Below are positions 28,144 through 41,099 of a stretch of 64,000 nt of DNA, piece by piece. The notes below the pieces were generated by a model. It was given only the letters and a program-made list of their open reading frames with translations. It did no database searches and was not told where the DNA came from. Each line of letters starts with the position of its first letter. Within the stretch, counting starts at the first letter, position 1. This stretch comes from Dipetalonema caudispina (taxonomy: Eukaryota > Nematoda > Chromadorea > Rhabditida > Onchocercidae): positions 62,001 to 126,000 of the forward strand of contig JABVXV010000077.1 of assembly GCA_013365325.1 (NCBI GenBank), read 5' to 3'. Both the position numbers and the translations under genes were made by a program.

Positions 28144-31100
28144 TTAACGAAGCTCCCTGAAATATCTCAACAGATACAGAATACTTCTGATGACTGATGC
28201 AAAGCTGAAATTCTATGAAATATCCTCTCCCATCAGAGAAGAATAGCTACAATTATAAAAGGATATCGAGGCAAGACGAAATGAATTAAAAATTGGATAA
28301 CGAAACTTACTCGGAAAAAATGGTTACATTGGTGTACATACGAAGCATATATTCACCTTCTTCACCAGGTCCGAAAGTTGATGGAACTATGACGTAATTG
28401 CCAGGTTGAAGGCGGAAACGGCCAGTTATCTGTAATTATCTGTTATCTGCAATCTGTGATTATAACTCTTATTAATGGTTTTGAATTATATTTTTATTAA
28501 AATGTCATAGTGGATGAGACCTTCTTAAACTAAATTACGATTTATTCCATAGACACGGAACCTCACTGTAGGTAGTGAAGATGGCAATTGTTGAGTTATG
28601 TTGAAATGTGGGAGTTTCACATATTCCAAGAAAATGGAACTATTTGTCCGAGCAAATAAAAGGAAGTTCGAATTACCAACGTGATAGACATGATGAAACG
28701 GTTTGGTGGTTGGCATAATTAGCCTTTTTCGATACGTCATACTATTATAGAAAAACCGGTACTATTGAAGTAACGCAGTCTCCTAAACTGTGTGAAATTT
28801 AATTTGGACGGTCTATTACCTGAAAATTTCAACTGATAAGAAAAACGGTACTTCACGAAGATTGATAAATGCAGCACTTCTTGCGCATGATTTATGTGAT
28901 GCGAAGTAATTTCGATCCAGGTGGCCGTAAATATTGTCGACCTTTAATTTTAAAACTTAATTGTTTGAAATATTTGTTGGTTAGCGATCTTGAGAACTAG
29001 AAAACTACTCCATAAAATGCGAACAAATGCAGTACATCACATTAATTTCGAAATTACCTTATAGACGGCAAAACCAATAGCAAGATTGTCTAATCCTTGT
29101 GGTTTCATTTCACGGCGATTCTTTTGCAGCACGGCAATGATTACTGTACAAAGACCATCCTCATCTTCAGGATTCGGATCAGACAAAGTCATGGCAAACT
29201 GGGAGTTATTGGCAAAGGTATCTGAAAAGCAATTTGTAACACTGAAATTATATCTAAATAATGAAACTGATAAATTTTCATGAATGGATCAATCAGAATG
29301 CTTGACTGATCTGAATCATTAATAGAATTAAATCTTATAAGCGGTAATTAATTATATCCTATCTATTGAACAATCACTTCTTTTCAAACTGCTTAATGTA
29401 ATACTCTTGCTATTGTTGAAGTCCTAGCAAACAGAAGTTAAATACGGTTATCCCATGGCCCCCTTCATTTTTCTGCGAAACACTTAACAATCTTCTCTTA
29501 GAAATTGTTGCTCATTTATTTTCCCAGGAACCAGCTATGTCGTTACATGTAATTCGGTATTTCTGTGACATCCTCTTCTTTTCAGTAGGATCGACATTTC
29601 CTTCTCATTGTAACAATTTGGTTGATCCCAGGTGAGGTATTTCATATACTACCAAACATCCTTTCCCGTATCTTTTTCTCCAACTTCTGTCTTCTGTTTT
29701 CGTTAATAGCTACCACCACATTGCATTACATGTAATCTCCGTTTACACATAATCACCTTATGATAATTCAGAAACGAAAAAAATTATTCGGAAATTGGCA
29801 CTTCCATTTCCATCGGGAAAATTTCTGCGATTTATGTTTCAGTATCCTTGAAGTTACATGTGATGATTAACTTAATTAACATTTATACCTAAATAATTTC
29901 GACAACCACCAGCTGTATCATCTATCCACGCGCCAAGATGGCAACGAGTATTCCAGCGTCCGTAACTAGTATCTTCCATCGACACACCGGTCATCTCTCG
30001 CACTTCGTCCATAACATCTGGTCCCAAATTGCAGATTTCCATTTTATTGAAATAACGCATGAAGTCATCAAATGACATCCTATAACGACAGGTCCTTGCT
30101 AGGCAAACCAATGATCAAATTTGAACAAAGTCTTGGTGTGATGTTTTGAATCTAACTAAACTGAATAATCAAATAGCAACTGCACAATTTACTTAGATAA
30201 GCTTCATGATAGTATAATATATTGCCATCCTACATTATTACAAGTCCCGTAGAAAATGTCGTCATTTTCTAAAATTAATTGCAAATACAGCAAACCAAAA
30301 TTCGCCATCATGCGCCAAGACAAGATTCATATCTTTCTTCTGTTGACTGGAAACATAATCCCATAATTTACTGTCATCTGACCAATCACCATTCCATTCC
30401 TGTTCATTACCCCATGGATTCCGGATTCTCAGTAGCGGAATTTTGCCTTCTGCTGTTTCAATCTAAAATGTGAAAGATTTTGAATCCTGCTGTATATCAT
30501 AAAAACATAGTTATCACCTATTTTCAGCATGAAATTTATGCAATAAACTTACCAGTCGCATTCCTGTAATGCTGTAGGCATGACCTTTGATTAATCCTTC
30601 GCGTGTACGTGCCTCAAATTCCATCGGTGAGGCCTGAAGAAAAGTGGTAAAGGATATGAATGAAATGTATGAAGCAAACAATTTCGTATGAATGAATCCT
30701 AAACCAGTCAAACTAGGAAAATTTTAGCATAATGAATGAAATTATCGCAAACCTCAATACTACATCCAAACAGAGAACCCATTTCAAAGCCTCGAAACAT
30801 CATTTGCAACAAATTCGGTGGTGGCTCATTTAAATCGACAAACTCTGTCAAACCACCAGTCATATCTTCCAATGCTTCCGATGTTGTACCGCCTTTTAAT
30901 ATTTCATAATTACCGTATAACCTGCAAATATCAATTTTCTAGTTGGATTTAACGAATAAAATCTTGAGAATAAAGTAAACATAACAGTTTAAATTGTTCC
31001 CATAAAATTATTAATAAATTCTAAATGATCTGAAAAAAATATTTTCCTTCCTATCACTTTCTCTATCCTTATTTCCTTTCTCTTCAAAAAATTTGAAACT

Positions 31101-33899
31101 AACTTGGCATAGGCCTTTTCCATCAAGGCACTCCAGAATTCATTATTTTCACGGGAATGCAGGTACAAAAGTTTTCCACCTGATGTTGGTAATCTATCAT
31201 CAATAACTACATCCACCCAATTACCGTAATGCCAAAATTGAAAATGAAATATTCCTACAAAATTAAAATTTTGAAAGCTGGCAAGGAATTCAAATTTACT
31301 AAAGGATTTGGAAAAAAAGATGCAACGCAAGAATTGTTTCTACCATTCTTTTGCATCACTTGATGATTGTTGAAATATGAGGAATTAAATCAACATCAGG
31401 ATTGTTCTCATTCTACATGTCCTAGGATACTTTCGGTGTTACTGATAGAGATCTGGTCCATCTGTGGTAATTTACCGGAATTTTTAATTCCACGGACCCG
31501 TTAGCTTCTTCATCACTTCTGTCTAAAGTTAGCCGCGTATTTCTGTTAGTTAATATCACTTTAAATTCAATAACCGAAAATTGAAAATAAAATTTCCCTA
31601 CACTAAGCTGATTCTTTCACCATTACATGTATAGTACATTTCAGCTCGTAGTAAAATTTGTTTCTCTTCTTTCTGGCGACGCTAGTGTGACAGATAACAT
31701 ATAGGCTACCATTATAAACAAGGAATGTAGCCATGAATAAATCAAACTAAAGAAGAGATGAAGCTGAAGCAGCTCCTTAATGACTTTACTGCTACAAAAT
31801 TGCATAAATGAATTCATAAATGACCGGCATAATTTTCGGTGAAACTCTGGTCCGGTGGTACCACACGATAGAATAGCTCATCACGTAGGGTCAAACTTGC
31901 AGCACCAGCCATCAACCAACAATCTCCCAGTTCTCCTTGAATTACATCGAAGCGAGTTTGGCCTTCCGAAATTAACATTGGTTCACGAACGATTTCCTTT
32001 AAAAGCCTTTGTTCATTACAATCGTGATTTCAAGCAAGAACTGGGAAAATATCCACTTACTCCTGGACGAAGCCATTCGACATATTTCGGAGGTCGTCTA
32101 CTATAGAACAAACTGGAATCATCCGCTGGAAATTCTGGATCTTCAAACAGAGTGTTGGACTGCAACATGAACAATATCTGGTAAAATTACGATACTAGAA
32201 TAGTTGATAAATAATAACCGCAGCATTTATGAAGAATTTTACCGCTTTGTCGGCAATTCTTCAAGCATATAAAATTCTATAATGTTTACTGACTTGCAAA
32301 CACCGATCGCGTTCTTCATAAAAGTCAAGTGCTTGGGCTTTTCGACTTGGTGATGGTGGACGTGGTATCAGACGTGGTTCCCGTGGAACATAAGGATCAA
32401 CCTGAAGCATTAGCCAAGTTGGATAAAGTATAAATGGATAGGCAAGTGGGAAAAATAACAAAGTTGGCAAAAAATCAAACTTCCATATAAACCAAAGACA
32501 AAAAACTGTGGAAGCTTAACTTTTTCCACTTGTAAAAGGAAAATGGAAAAAGAAAGAAATGGTCGGAAAAGGAGAAAAGTTAACCTTCCGGTGAAATTTT
32601 CCCGAAATGATGTTATCCAGGATAATTTTGCCAATATCCGATAATTGATTATCTTTTCCGCCCAGATGAAACAGCACATTACCAGCAATTGCCCCAATAA
32701 TGCGACCCGTCTGTGGATCAACACCGAGGAAATGATGTGCCGCTTTACCAATCATATCCGACAGCATCTCGACAACACCACCTCGTAAAAAATCCATCGG
32801 TACATTGTCACCTAAGAAAAATAAAGAAGAAACTATATTAAAAGTTAATTTCAAAATATTTAATACAAAATTTGGTATAATGATAATGACATGAGCAAAT
32901 ATTTTGGTGCGAAATGTTGTAAAAAAAAATTTTTTCAAAATTACTTCCAACAGTGATACATGTATGATATGCAATGAATGACAACGTCATTTTTCATACT
33001 ACAAAAGCATAGTTTAGTACAAAGGACTACTATTTTTATCCATCATTTTATCTGAAAATTAAGTCTACATTCTGTTTCCAAATAAGTTCCTTATCTAATC
33101 ATCATATTTGCGTTGCTTTTTATACTGCCATTATGCAATTCCCATTTCGTCAGTTAATTAGTTCCTCTTATTTATCTCTTACCATCATTATGCACAACAA
33201 ATTTAATTCTCCAATATTTAATTCGCACTATTCCTTTGAATAATTTATCACAAACCTCCGCCTCTATCTTCTCGAGCGCCACCTCCAATAAGCTGACCAA
33301 TCAAATTCCCGACATCGAGCTTATCTGAAAAATATTCAGATGAAATGGTCCTGAATTTCAGATCTTGAAATTCTTGTCAAGATAAAAAAGGAGTGCAAAC
33401 AGAGATTCTCGAATTACCAATATGATGCATGGTCACATCTATTCCAAATATTACAAAAAACACTGAGGAACTAAACCTTATAGTTATTACTATATGATTA
33501 TCCTCTTCTAATGAAAACATCTCCGGCCAATAATAATACTATTTGTGGCAGTTCTGTATCATTTGCTAAGAATACTGCAACAGCAAGATTCTTTTCATTA
33601 TTTGAGCGTTTACCTAAGTAAACAAATATTTTATTAGTAGAACAAGAACCATTGAAATTATGCCAACAAACAGATCGTACTAATATCTTCCATATGATGA
33701 ATAATTTCAAATGAAAAAATTAAGAATCGATACCACGATTTGTACCGCTTCCACTGTCCCGCAGTAGACCACCAAGAATTTGTCCAAAACTACCACCAAC
33801 TTGACTCTCAATGAAATTCCCCGCAAGGCCACCGATCAAACCACCAAATTCATCGTTACTCACACGAATTTGTTTCATTCGTTCATCATCTTCAGCCAT
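28144..33899 (-). CDS. clp-1: Calpain cysteine protease, CLP-1-like with Gly-rich N-terminus
   Basis: Calcium-dependent intracellular cysteine protease. Fifteen exons: 33734-33899, 33256-33324, 32585-32811, 32294-32401, 32061-32159, 31825-31996, 31104-31254, 30753-30921, 30553-30633, 30296-30462, 29889-30079, 29058-29221, 28852-28941, 28311-28429, 28144-28204; 2,034 nt, 677 aa. The N-terminus is a Gly-rich segment with [18 protein letters not shown] and [11 protein letters not shown], as in atypical nematode CLP-1, then a second region with VPMDFLRGG. Protease core: catalytic Cys in [15 protein letters not shown] (about 249), His in [10 protein letters not shown] (about 405), Asn in RIRNPWGNE (about 429); all three present, so active. 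The C2-like domain III follows ([28 protein letters not shown]). I see no C-terminal EF-hand domain, as in atypical calpains. The last exon ([11 protein letters not shown] to the stop) is chosen on phase and is the least certain. Confidence 0.93.
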
Positions 33900-34802
33900 T
33901 ACGTTCCACGTTTTCTTTGCTTGTTCTCCTTCCTCAATATATTAAATGCAAATGATATCCTTCAACATGCGACAACAATATCTTTCTTCCTGTCATTGAA
34001 CGTAATATTCTATTAATTCATAATGACCAGATATTGCACTTCTCAATATTGCAAGGTGAGGAAAAAAACCGGAAATAAACAAAAAAAGAAAGTTTAAATT
34101 TCGAGAGACACCGTTAAAGTGACTGAATTTTTGAAACCTGTCGAGTAACTATCTTTTTTTCGGATTTAATTTTAAATTCAAAAGTGAATTGGCAAGGTAT
34201 CAAAGTATGTGTTTCATATAATATATGTACATTCTTATATATATATATAATAGATGATAAACTCATTCAGCAAGCTAATCCTATGGCTAACAATGAAGTG
34301 AAGCTTGAAAAGTCTCATGCATAAAAAGTGGATTTTTAGTTTGCCATGCAATTATTATCATACCATACCAGTACAAACTAAAAATTATTCTACTTTACCT
34401 CAACCGTATAATATTTCTATCCTTGGTTATCACTTTTAAGTGAGGCAGTAGGGAAATAATGTTTGCAAGGAAAAGTACAAATTTACATAGTATTACCACA
34501 GCTTGCAAAAATTAGATACAAATTCCTCGTTAAAATGATAGTGTAGCAAAGTAAAAGTTGATAACTACGATTCAGCGCATAAAAAACTTTAAACAGCAAT
34601 TCTTAAGAAGATGTCAAGTGAGATTCAGTGATAAATTGGTATACCGTGCCTAATTAACTATTTGACTAACAACAAGGCAATGATTCAATGGCTAACAGAT
34701 ACGCAATGACCAACTGATCAAGCAGCTGGTTGGCTGATCAGTGGCCATTTGCTTATTCAACACAAATAAATTGAGATGAATCAAACTGAAGATGTCATTT
34801 AG

Positions 34803-34976
34803 GATAAGACGTATCGGTGGAATCACGGTCGGATTCTTATGGTGATCGACTCATGTTCTTTGGCGGATAATGTCAAGAAGTTCAGGATACTTGATGTTAT
34901 GGGATTCGAATCAGGATCCATGATAGATGGATTGGCTATTGGATTAAACGGAATGATGATAAACGGAGCTAATTAA
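34803..34976 (+). CDS. Unrecognised exon-like open stretch (57 codons)
   Basis: Open frame from directly after an acceptor-like GATGTCATTTAG (ends 34802) to TAA at 34974-34976; the first in-frame ATG is at 34839, giving 45 aa. The residues (KKFRILDVMGF, DGLAIGLNG) look protein-like and the stretch is less AT-rich than its surroundings. No upstream exon, homology or signal peptide is visible. It may be the last exon of a small gene or chance. Confidence 0.2.
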   Translation, partial: DKTYRWNHGRILMVIDSCSLADNVKKFRILDVMGFESGSMIDGLAIGLNGMMINGAN

Positions 34977-36429
34977 CCGTTTCTAGGATGATAGAGAATC
35001 ACTTCAATGTATTACTGTGCCATCAGTGACGGAGAAGGACCGATTGTGCCATCAGTATTGTTAGTGACTTCTTGTCGGTGAATGGATAAGTAATGAACTT
35101 ATCTGAAGCAGGTCAATTGTTGGGTTATATTTGCTCCTTTCGGTTATATTCATACCGATTGCCACTTATTCTGCTCATAATAAACGATATTTTCCAATAT
35201 GGGGAAACAAAAATTTTCTTTTCCATTTGGTAAACATGATGTAGAAAACAGTGACATTTCAGGAATACATTTCGAATTTCGAATAAACATTTCGGAGTTC
35301 AGACAAATTTATCATTTCAGAATCAAATAATTTCTAGACAATAACTATAAGTTCGAGAAGAAAAAGACAATAAAATCGAGTTCATGTTAATGATTCCTCT
35401 CTCTCTCTCTCTCTCCTTCTATCTCTCTACTTTTACTTCGTTCTATAATTCTTCTCTCCTTCTATCTCTTCACTCTCCATTTCCACTTCATTCTTCTCTC
35501 CATCAGATATGAAATCGATGATATGTGAAGAAACAACTAATTTGAGTAACAAATAATATTAAGTAGTACGTAACTCCGTTATGTTTACATTTTACTTCCA
35601 CGTATCTATTTAATCTCATATAAAAAATAACAGCACATCATATTCTTCTTTGGAGAGGATTTTATTGCTTAGAATTCCGAGTAAAGCCACGTAACACGCA
35701 TTGCACATCGATGATTATTACGTTATATTGACTAATTATCACATTCCCAGTTTCATATTACTACGAAAAAATGAGAAATTGAAACGAAATTTGAACATAA
35801 TCGAAGACGTCATTAATTTTTCTGCTTTAAATTTTGAATTAGTATCAATTGAAGCTATCTCAACAAAGTGAGGCGCCAATGTCAGGCGCTCAAGTATACA
35901 GTTTTTTTTAGTGGGCTTTGCGGTGAAAAGAGAAGAAACGTCAACTGTATCATGTTCAACAACTTAGTAAAGTTATCTAAAAAATTTTATGAGTAATTTA
36001 TCTGTGGTCAACGTAATCGGTTCCGTCTGGAAAGTTTTTTCAATCTTACTCTGATTCATAGGCTCTAATTCGGAGAGTTCCTATTGACGAATGATTATTG
36101 TAGATATTTAAATAGTAGAAAATTGATTTTATGAGTGAAAAAAGTAGAAATGTAAATAAAATTGAAATAAAAAGACCAAATAAAGGAGAAGGAAGTACTC
36201 AACTAACTATGTTTTACTGTGCAAAGATCGTTAATGCAAAACAATTCTGCTTGATATCAGCTGATTCGTCACTTTGCTTTCTTTCTAGTATGTTTTCAAC
36301 TTCAAATATTAATTGCTGGAAAACTCCTCCCTTCTTCAACATACTAACAACAAACATTCTCTGAACTTGTGTTAAACAGCATTTGACGTGTGTACACCGT
36401 CAAACTTATCGTATCATCCCACTTCTACG

Positions 36430-36451
36430 CGCTCTCTCTCTCTCTCTCTCA
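36430..36451. repeat. (CT)n tract next to a gene start
   Basis: GCTCTC...CTC run of about 21 bp ending 46 bp before the ATG of the 137-aa gene. Pyrimidine tracts of this kind often lie just upstream of trans-splice acceptors in nematodes; here it could be promoter or simple repeat. Confidence 0.7.
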
Positions 36452-36497
36452 GTGGTGTATTTTGGCTTACTGCTACCACTCGTAACTTCTATCCAGG

Positions 36498-38897
36498 ATG
36501 AGTATTTTTCAGGAGGTATACATTTTCTCTTCATTTATATTCTATCTCCAATATAAGTACTTTCTTTGGACATCGGATCTGCCATTAAAAGTAGATAATT
36601 AAGACTGCTACTTATATTCCGGTGAGGGGAATGGTGCAACCGGTTGTTTCATTATAAAGCAGTAATTAGTTTCAGGTTCGTAAATTAGTGGATGATGCTA
36701 CTTGGCGATATAAGATGCGTGGTGGATTTGATGTCACACCCACTGATACTTTCAAACAAATCATCTCCAAGGTGTAAGTACTAGAAGAGTAGATAAAAGA
36801 GATGCGAATTTCGTATTTAAAACATTGCAGCAAACTTAACATTTAATTGTGAATTGCGCTATCAGGCTTTCATCCCCACTTATCTATTATTTAAACAGTG
36901 AAATCTTTGTGTTTTATGTCACCATCCTTCCGGATACCTCATTGGTCGCGTTGATATCCTTCTTGAATCCTTTCTATCTCGGATCGATGCAAGTTGTATT
37001 TTTGGCATTCCGATTCATTCTATTATTGCTAGTTTTTTTTTTTTTCTTTTTTTTTTTTTTACCCAACTGAGAGCAATCTGATTTCACTGTTTCCAAACAT
37101 ATCCGTTATGAATATGAGATGAGAAAGGTTAAGGCAAGTTTCAGGTTAGATTATTCTTCGAATTAGTCCTTATTTCGCTTTGATCCCGGATAAATGTAAA
37201 GGATAAGGGGTTCCAATAACTCTTCCATCTGGAAATTTGATTTGTTAACATTATTTTGTCTTTTCTAGTTAAATAATTGTTCGAAAGTTTCGTGACAGAT
37301 ACTGAAATTTCTGAAAACAAACATATGGAGCTCAATTCCGTGATTTTTTTTCATTTCCTATTTGTGCGTACAGTAAGATTTTTGTTGAATCTCTCCTTCT
37401 CCATGCCAAGGTAAACTTAACATTACTAAGATAATTATTTTCACTGAGCTGATCTCAGAACAAAACTTCTTTGTGTTGAAGGAAGACAATGTGACTTGTG
37501 TCATCATAAAATAGTACTCTTCAGATTTTTCCCTGTCGAAAATGTTTGGAGGACAGCCAGTTACTGTAGACTCCGCGAAATGTATCAGCCAAATTTGGGT
37601 GAATATCGTCAGTCAAAAAATTTCTCTTCGTTAGCCCCCAGCAGTGGAATGCCTTATGAGTATGTCTTCGTTTAGCAATTATCTGCAAATTTTGAAGTCC
37701 TTTGTTAGAAGAAATTTTTTTCGGCAGTCTTCTTCCATCCATTGTCCATTGTTGTGTTGTAAGTAGTTCGGATCAACTTTTTCGTGAAATTCTATTCAAA
37801 GTCCTATTAGGTTATTTTATCATAAGGGAAGAAGACATGGGAAATATTACGCTACCGCGGAGCGTAACTATATTGGAAATTATTGACGATGTACTGTGAT
37901 TTTTTGAAGGGATCGCGACGCTCAGCGATACTTTGGACCATTTCGAAGTTACGTACCGAAACAAGCAGAATGGAAATTTGCACTGGAAAAATACTCGAAG
38001 CCAAGGATTTATCGAAAACGGCTGTTGAAAACGAAAACGGAAATGAACGAGGTACTCTTCTTCAAAGTACACCTAATCGATAATGTAGTAATGAGTAAGG
38101 CGTATAAAGTGCTGAAAATGCTGAAATAACTGGTATTGAAGAAACGTGGAACAAGCAGACCAATCAGGCTCTTTTGTAAAATCTTATCTGTTAACGATTC
38201 GTGAGTTGCTATTCTTATTTAACTCGTTCAATAGAGTGTGAAACTACTTAGGTCTTCAGGAATCTGGAAAGATCTTTTCTGGCAACAGGAAAGGAGAAAA
38301 AATGAATGATATAACAACGATTGAAGTTGTTACACTTACCTAATAGATCCCTCATCCACCCACGCTTATTTGTATGTAACATTTTTACTGTCAGCAAAAG
38401 CTGAGACTTTATTGTTTGATTCCTTATCCAGAATTGGAAAGGTCGCTTCAAGCATATTATCACTGTAAATATTATTCAGTGAAGAATTTGAATGCTTTGA
38501 ACTCTATAGGCTGCATCTGAACTCAAACTGAAACCGTTTTACCGGAAGCTGAGCGAATTTCCAACATCGACATCCAGAATAGATAATTATAATTTATATT
38601 GGCGAGGTTGGTTGATTATTTTAACTGTCGTGTTTTGGAAAATCAAATAACCGGAAAATAAACGGAAATTTAATTAAATTTAGTACAAATTTGTGAAATC
38701 CTTCTTGAAACATATTTTCTTTCTCTTTTTCAGGTCGTTTGAATGGTGTCTTTGGGACAGGTGCCCTATTTTATCCTTCAAATTTCATTGGAGAGGAAGA
38801 TCGACGATACGAACGAATTTATTGGAGCCAAGATTGGATGGATTACATAACACCGAGTGCAAGACATGCTACTAGTTTATTACTTTCAGCATATTAA
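36498..38897 (+). CDS. Unrecognised 137-aa protein, five exons
   Basis: Exons 36498-36515, 36676-36773, 37374-37410, 38510-38606, 38734-38897; 414 nt, all phases matching. The ATG follows TTCTATCCAG by one base, fitting spliced-leader addition. The protein starts MSIFQEVRKLVDDATWRYKM, carries TDTFKQIISKVKIFVESLLL, then a Tyr/Trp-rich segment YNLYWRGRLNGVFGTGALFY and ends in ATSLLLSAY. The GVFGTGALFYPSNF stretch is mildly hydrophobic; I see no signal peptide, zinc ligands or repeats. Regular splicing and even composition argue for a real conserved gene. I do not recognise the family; a small organelle-associated protein is only a guess. AATAAA lies 207 nt after the stop. The third intron (1.1 kb) is unusually long for this small gene. 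Confidence 0.72.
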
Positions 38898-41099
38898 AAT
38901 GAGAAAGATGGTAAAAAGTTGAAAAAAATTAGGATAGAGTTAGTGAAGCTGAAATATCATAGATTAGATATTGTTTCGATGGATGACTGATGCTGTTGCT
39001 TATGAAAATTATATTTCCGTGGCAGCAATTAAGTGATTTCAAAAACATCCTTCCATCTCATCGAATCCTTACTGATGTGATATAATTCATGAGAACATCA
39101 CCAAATAAACACAATTGTAATATAGTTTAAATTGTTTCCATCTCTGAATTTTTCGACGTACGGAAATCTTAGCTTTTCACCTTGATTTCATCATGAAATA
39201 TCACTGCATCCGAATTTTATCTGTAAAATATAATTGCGTCCGAAATCTCATATAAAATCTTGATGAATAAAATATAAAAACATTTGACTCATCTATGGAA
39301 GTTGCTTGTAAGATCATGCATGGCTAATGGAGGTAGCCGAAATATCCTTTCACTTTGCTTACCCTAACCCTAATTGGGAGGTTGATCAAAGACGACATGA
39401 TATATTATTAAGTTCCTCTAATTAGATGTTTAACAATTTCTTCCACAGTGTTCTTTGTAAATTTGTACTGCTTGTCGATCACATTCATCTATCGTTTGTC
39501 ATTGCCGATCAGAAGAAATCTACGGGATAATGCTGGGATATTATATCTTACGAAATGTCGTACATTTCACTTTTCCACTGAATACACAATGTTTCAGTAC
39601 TGGGAAGGAAACTTTGGATTGTTACTGTAGTTTGTAACATTTCAATCAGTGCAACTTTCACAGATGTTAGTAAAGTGTTTCGCGACGAAAATGTTTCGCA
39701 ATATAGAATTAGCATTTTATTTCGGTTTTGCAAGCCCATTTTTGCCAATTTCCAAATTTTTTCTGTAGAACCGAGCAATTTTTAGTAAAAATAATACCTG
39801 AACAAACGTATAATGCATGAAATGTTCTTCTTCATTACTTCCTGTCTGCTTATTTGAAAAATGATAAATATTATCTGCTGAAAAATTTTGGAAGTAACCT
39901 ATTGTCGAAATTTAAATGATTAAATAAAAATATGGATATTTACTCAACAATTAAGGACGATATTATCTTGAGATTCTCAGAATTTTCACAAATAGTCAAG
40001 TAGTTTTACTTCCCTTTAACCAAACAGAATTCGAAACTCCTAAATTTAAGATTTCAAGTCGAAATCTTTCTAACTTTCTAAATTTTGAATAATGCAACCA
40101 AAGAACAACTCTTACTACAACAATTATTTGTTATTAAAACAGTATAAGAAATTGCTGCACTAAAAATTTGGGCAATTAAAGTTCACTTCTTTCATTATTT
40201 ATTCAAATTCATTTTAGGAAAGATTCAAGAATTTCAACAGATAATGGAATTTTTAACTCAAAAAGGACTTTTTACACGATGTATTTAATGAAACATGAAA
40301 CAAGAAGAAATTGAACTTGGAGAATTGTGACAAAATTTCTCAAACGCATAAGTAGATTTCACAAATAAATCATAAAAAAGCTTATTCAATGCGAAAATGT
40401 CACAAAAAATCTAGATGCCCGAACTTTTTTTGCAAAACATATTTCAAAAATTACTTTCAACGAAATTAACAACAATTAGAGCAAGTTCATGCAATTACAA
40501 TGCAATATGTATAAAAAAGAAATGTGGCCAGAAAATCAAATATTAAAAGTCAGTCCTTGCATTAATAGTTCCTTCATTCAGATCTCACTTTTTTAATAAT
40601 ACCGTTCAGCTAACGAGTGAAAAAAGTTTTCAGAAGTATGAATTTTCCATTGAATTTTTAAAATCTGGATTTGAGTTTGGCATGAAGTTGCTCAAATTGC
40701 TAGCATAAAACGGAGCAATCAATAATAAACATATTTAAATTTGTTGAGAATTATCTTTACGGAGAAGTTTTGAAAAATCGTGAGAACAATCTCTCGATCC
40801 GATTCTATGAACAAGAATCTTCTATTCATATCATGTATCAGTATAGTATATTGTCTTTTTCTAAAAACTACTGGATTACTAGATTAGATAATATGTAAAT
40901 TATTGGTACGAGCACAGACTGATATCAGAAATTTGAAATTAAAAATACATCAGATTAAACATAACAGTAATACCGATTTCAGGTAAATGAAAACACCAAA
41001 TGATTGAATTGGACGAATCATTCGATTAATCAGCTTTGTGATAGCATACAATCTTGAAAAATGGTAATACTTGTATCAGCTGAAGCACTTGGTGGGGCA
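38898..41099. other. Intergenic region between convergent small genes
   Basis: About 2.2 kb of AT-rich DNA between the 3' end of the plus 137-aa gene and the 3' end of the minus 147-aa gene. A poly(A) signal is near its left edge (39104-39109). A short ACCCTAACCCTAA at 39361 is isolated. No gene seen. Confidence 0.6.
39104..39109 (+). terminator. Poly(A) signal AATAAA for the 137-aa gene
   Basis: Perfect AATAAA hexamer 207 nt downstream of the stop at 38897, on the right strand. In AT-rich DNA the hexamer can occur by chance. Confidence 0.45.

Larger units (their letters stand above)
33900..36497. other. Divergent intergenic region between clp-1 and the 137-aa gene
   Basis: About 2.6 kb between two oppositely oriented starts, so it should hold both promoters. 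It contains an imperfect inverted repeat around 34709-34748 (two TGATCA cores flanking CAGCTG), a twice-repeated TGTGCCATCAGT at about 35018 and 35047, and CT tracts near 35396-35415 and 36430-36451. One open stretch is listed separately. Confidence 0.5.

Noticed and set aside
31825..31996. Apparent frameshift in the clp-1 catalytic exon
   Set aside because: It came from a misread base at a line join; re-reading gives an intact frame through GELGDCWL.
34900..34925. GATTCGAATC resembling a tRNA T-arm
   Set aside because: No acceptor stem, anticodon arm or A box could be found around it.
39361..39373. ACCCTAACCCTAA telomere-like sequence
   Set aside because: Only about two units, isolated, and of the vertebrate type; nematode telomeres use TTAGGC.
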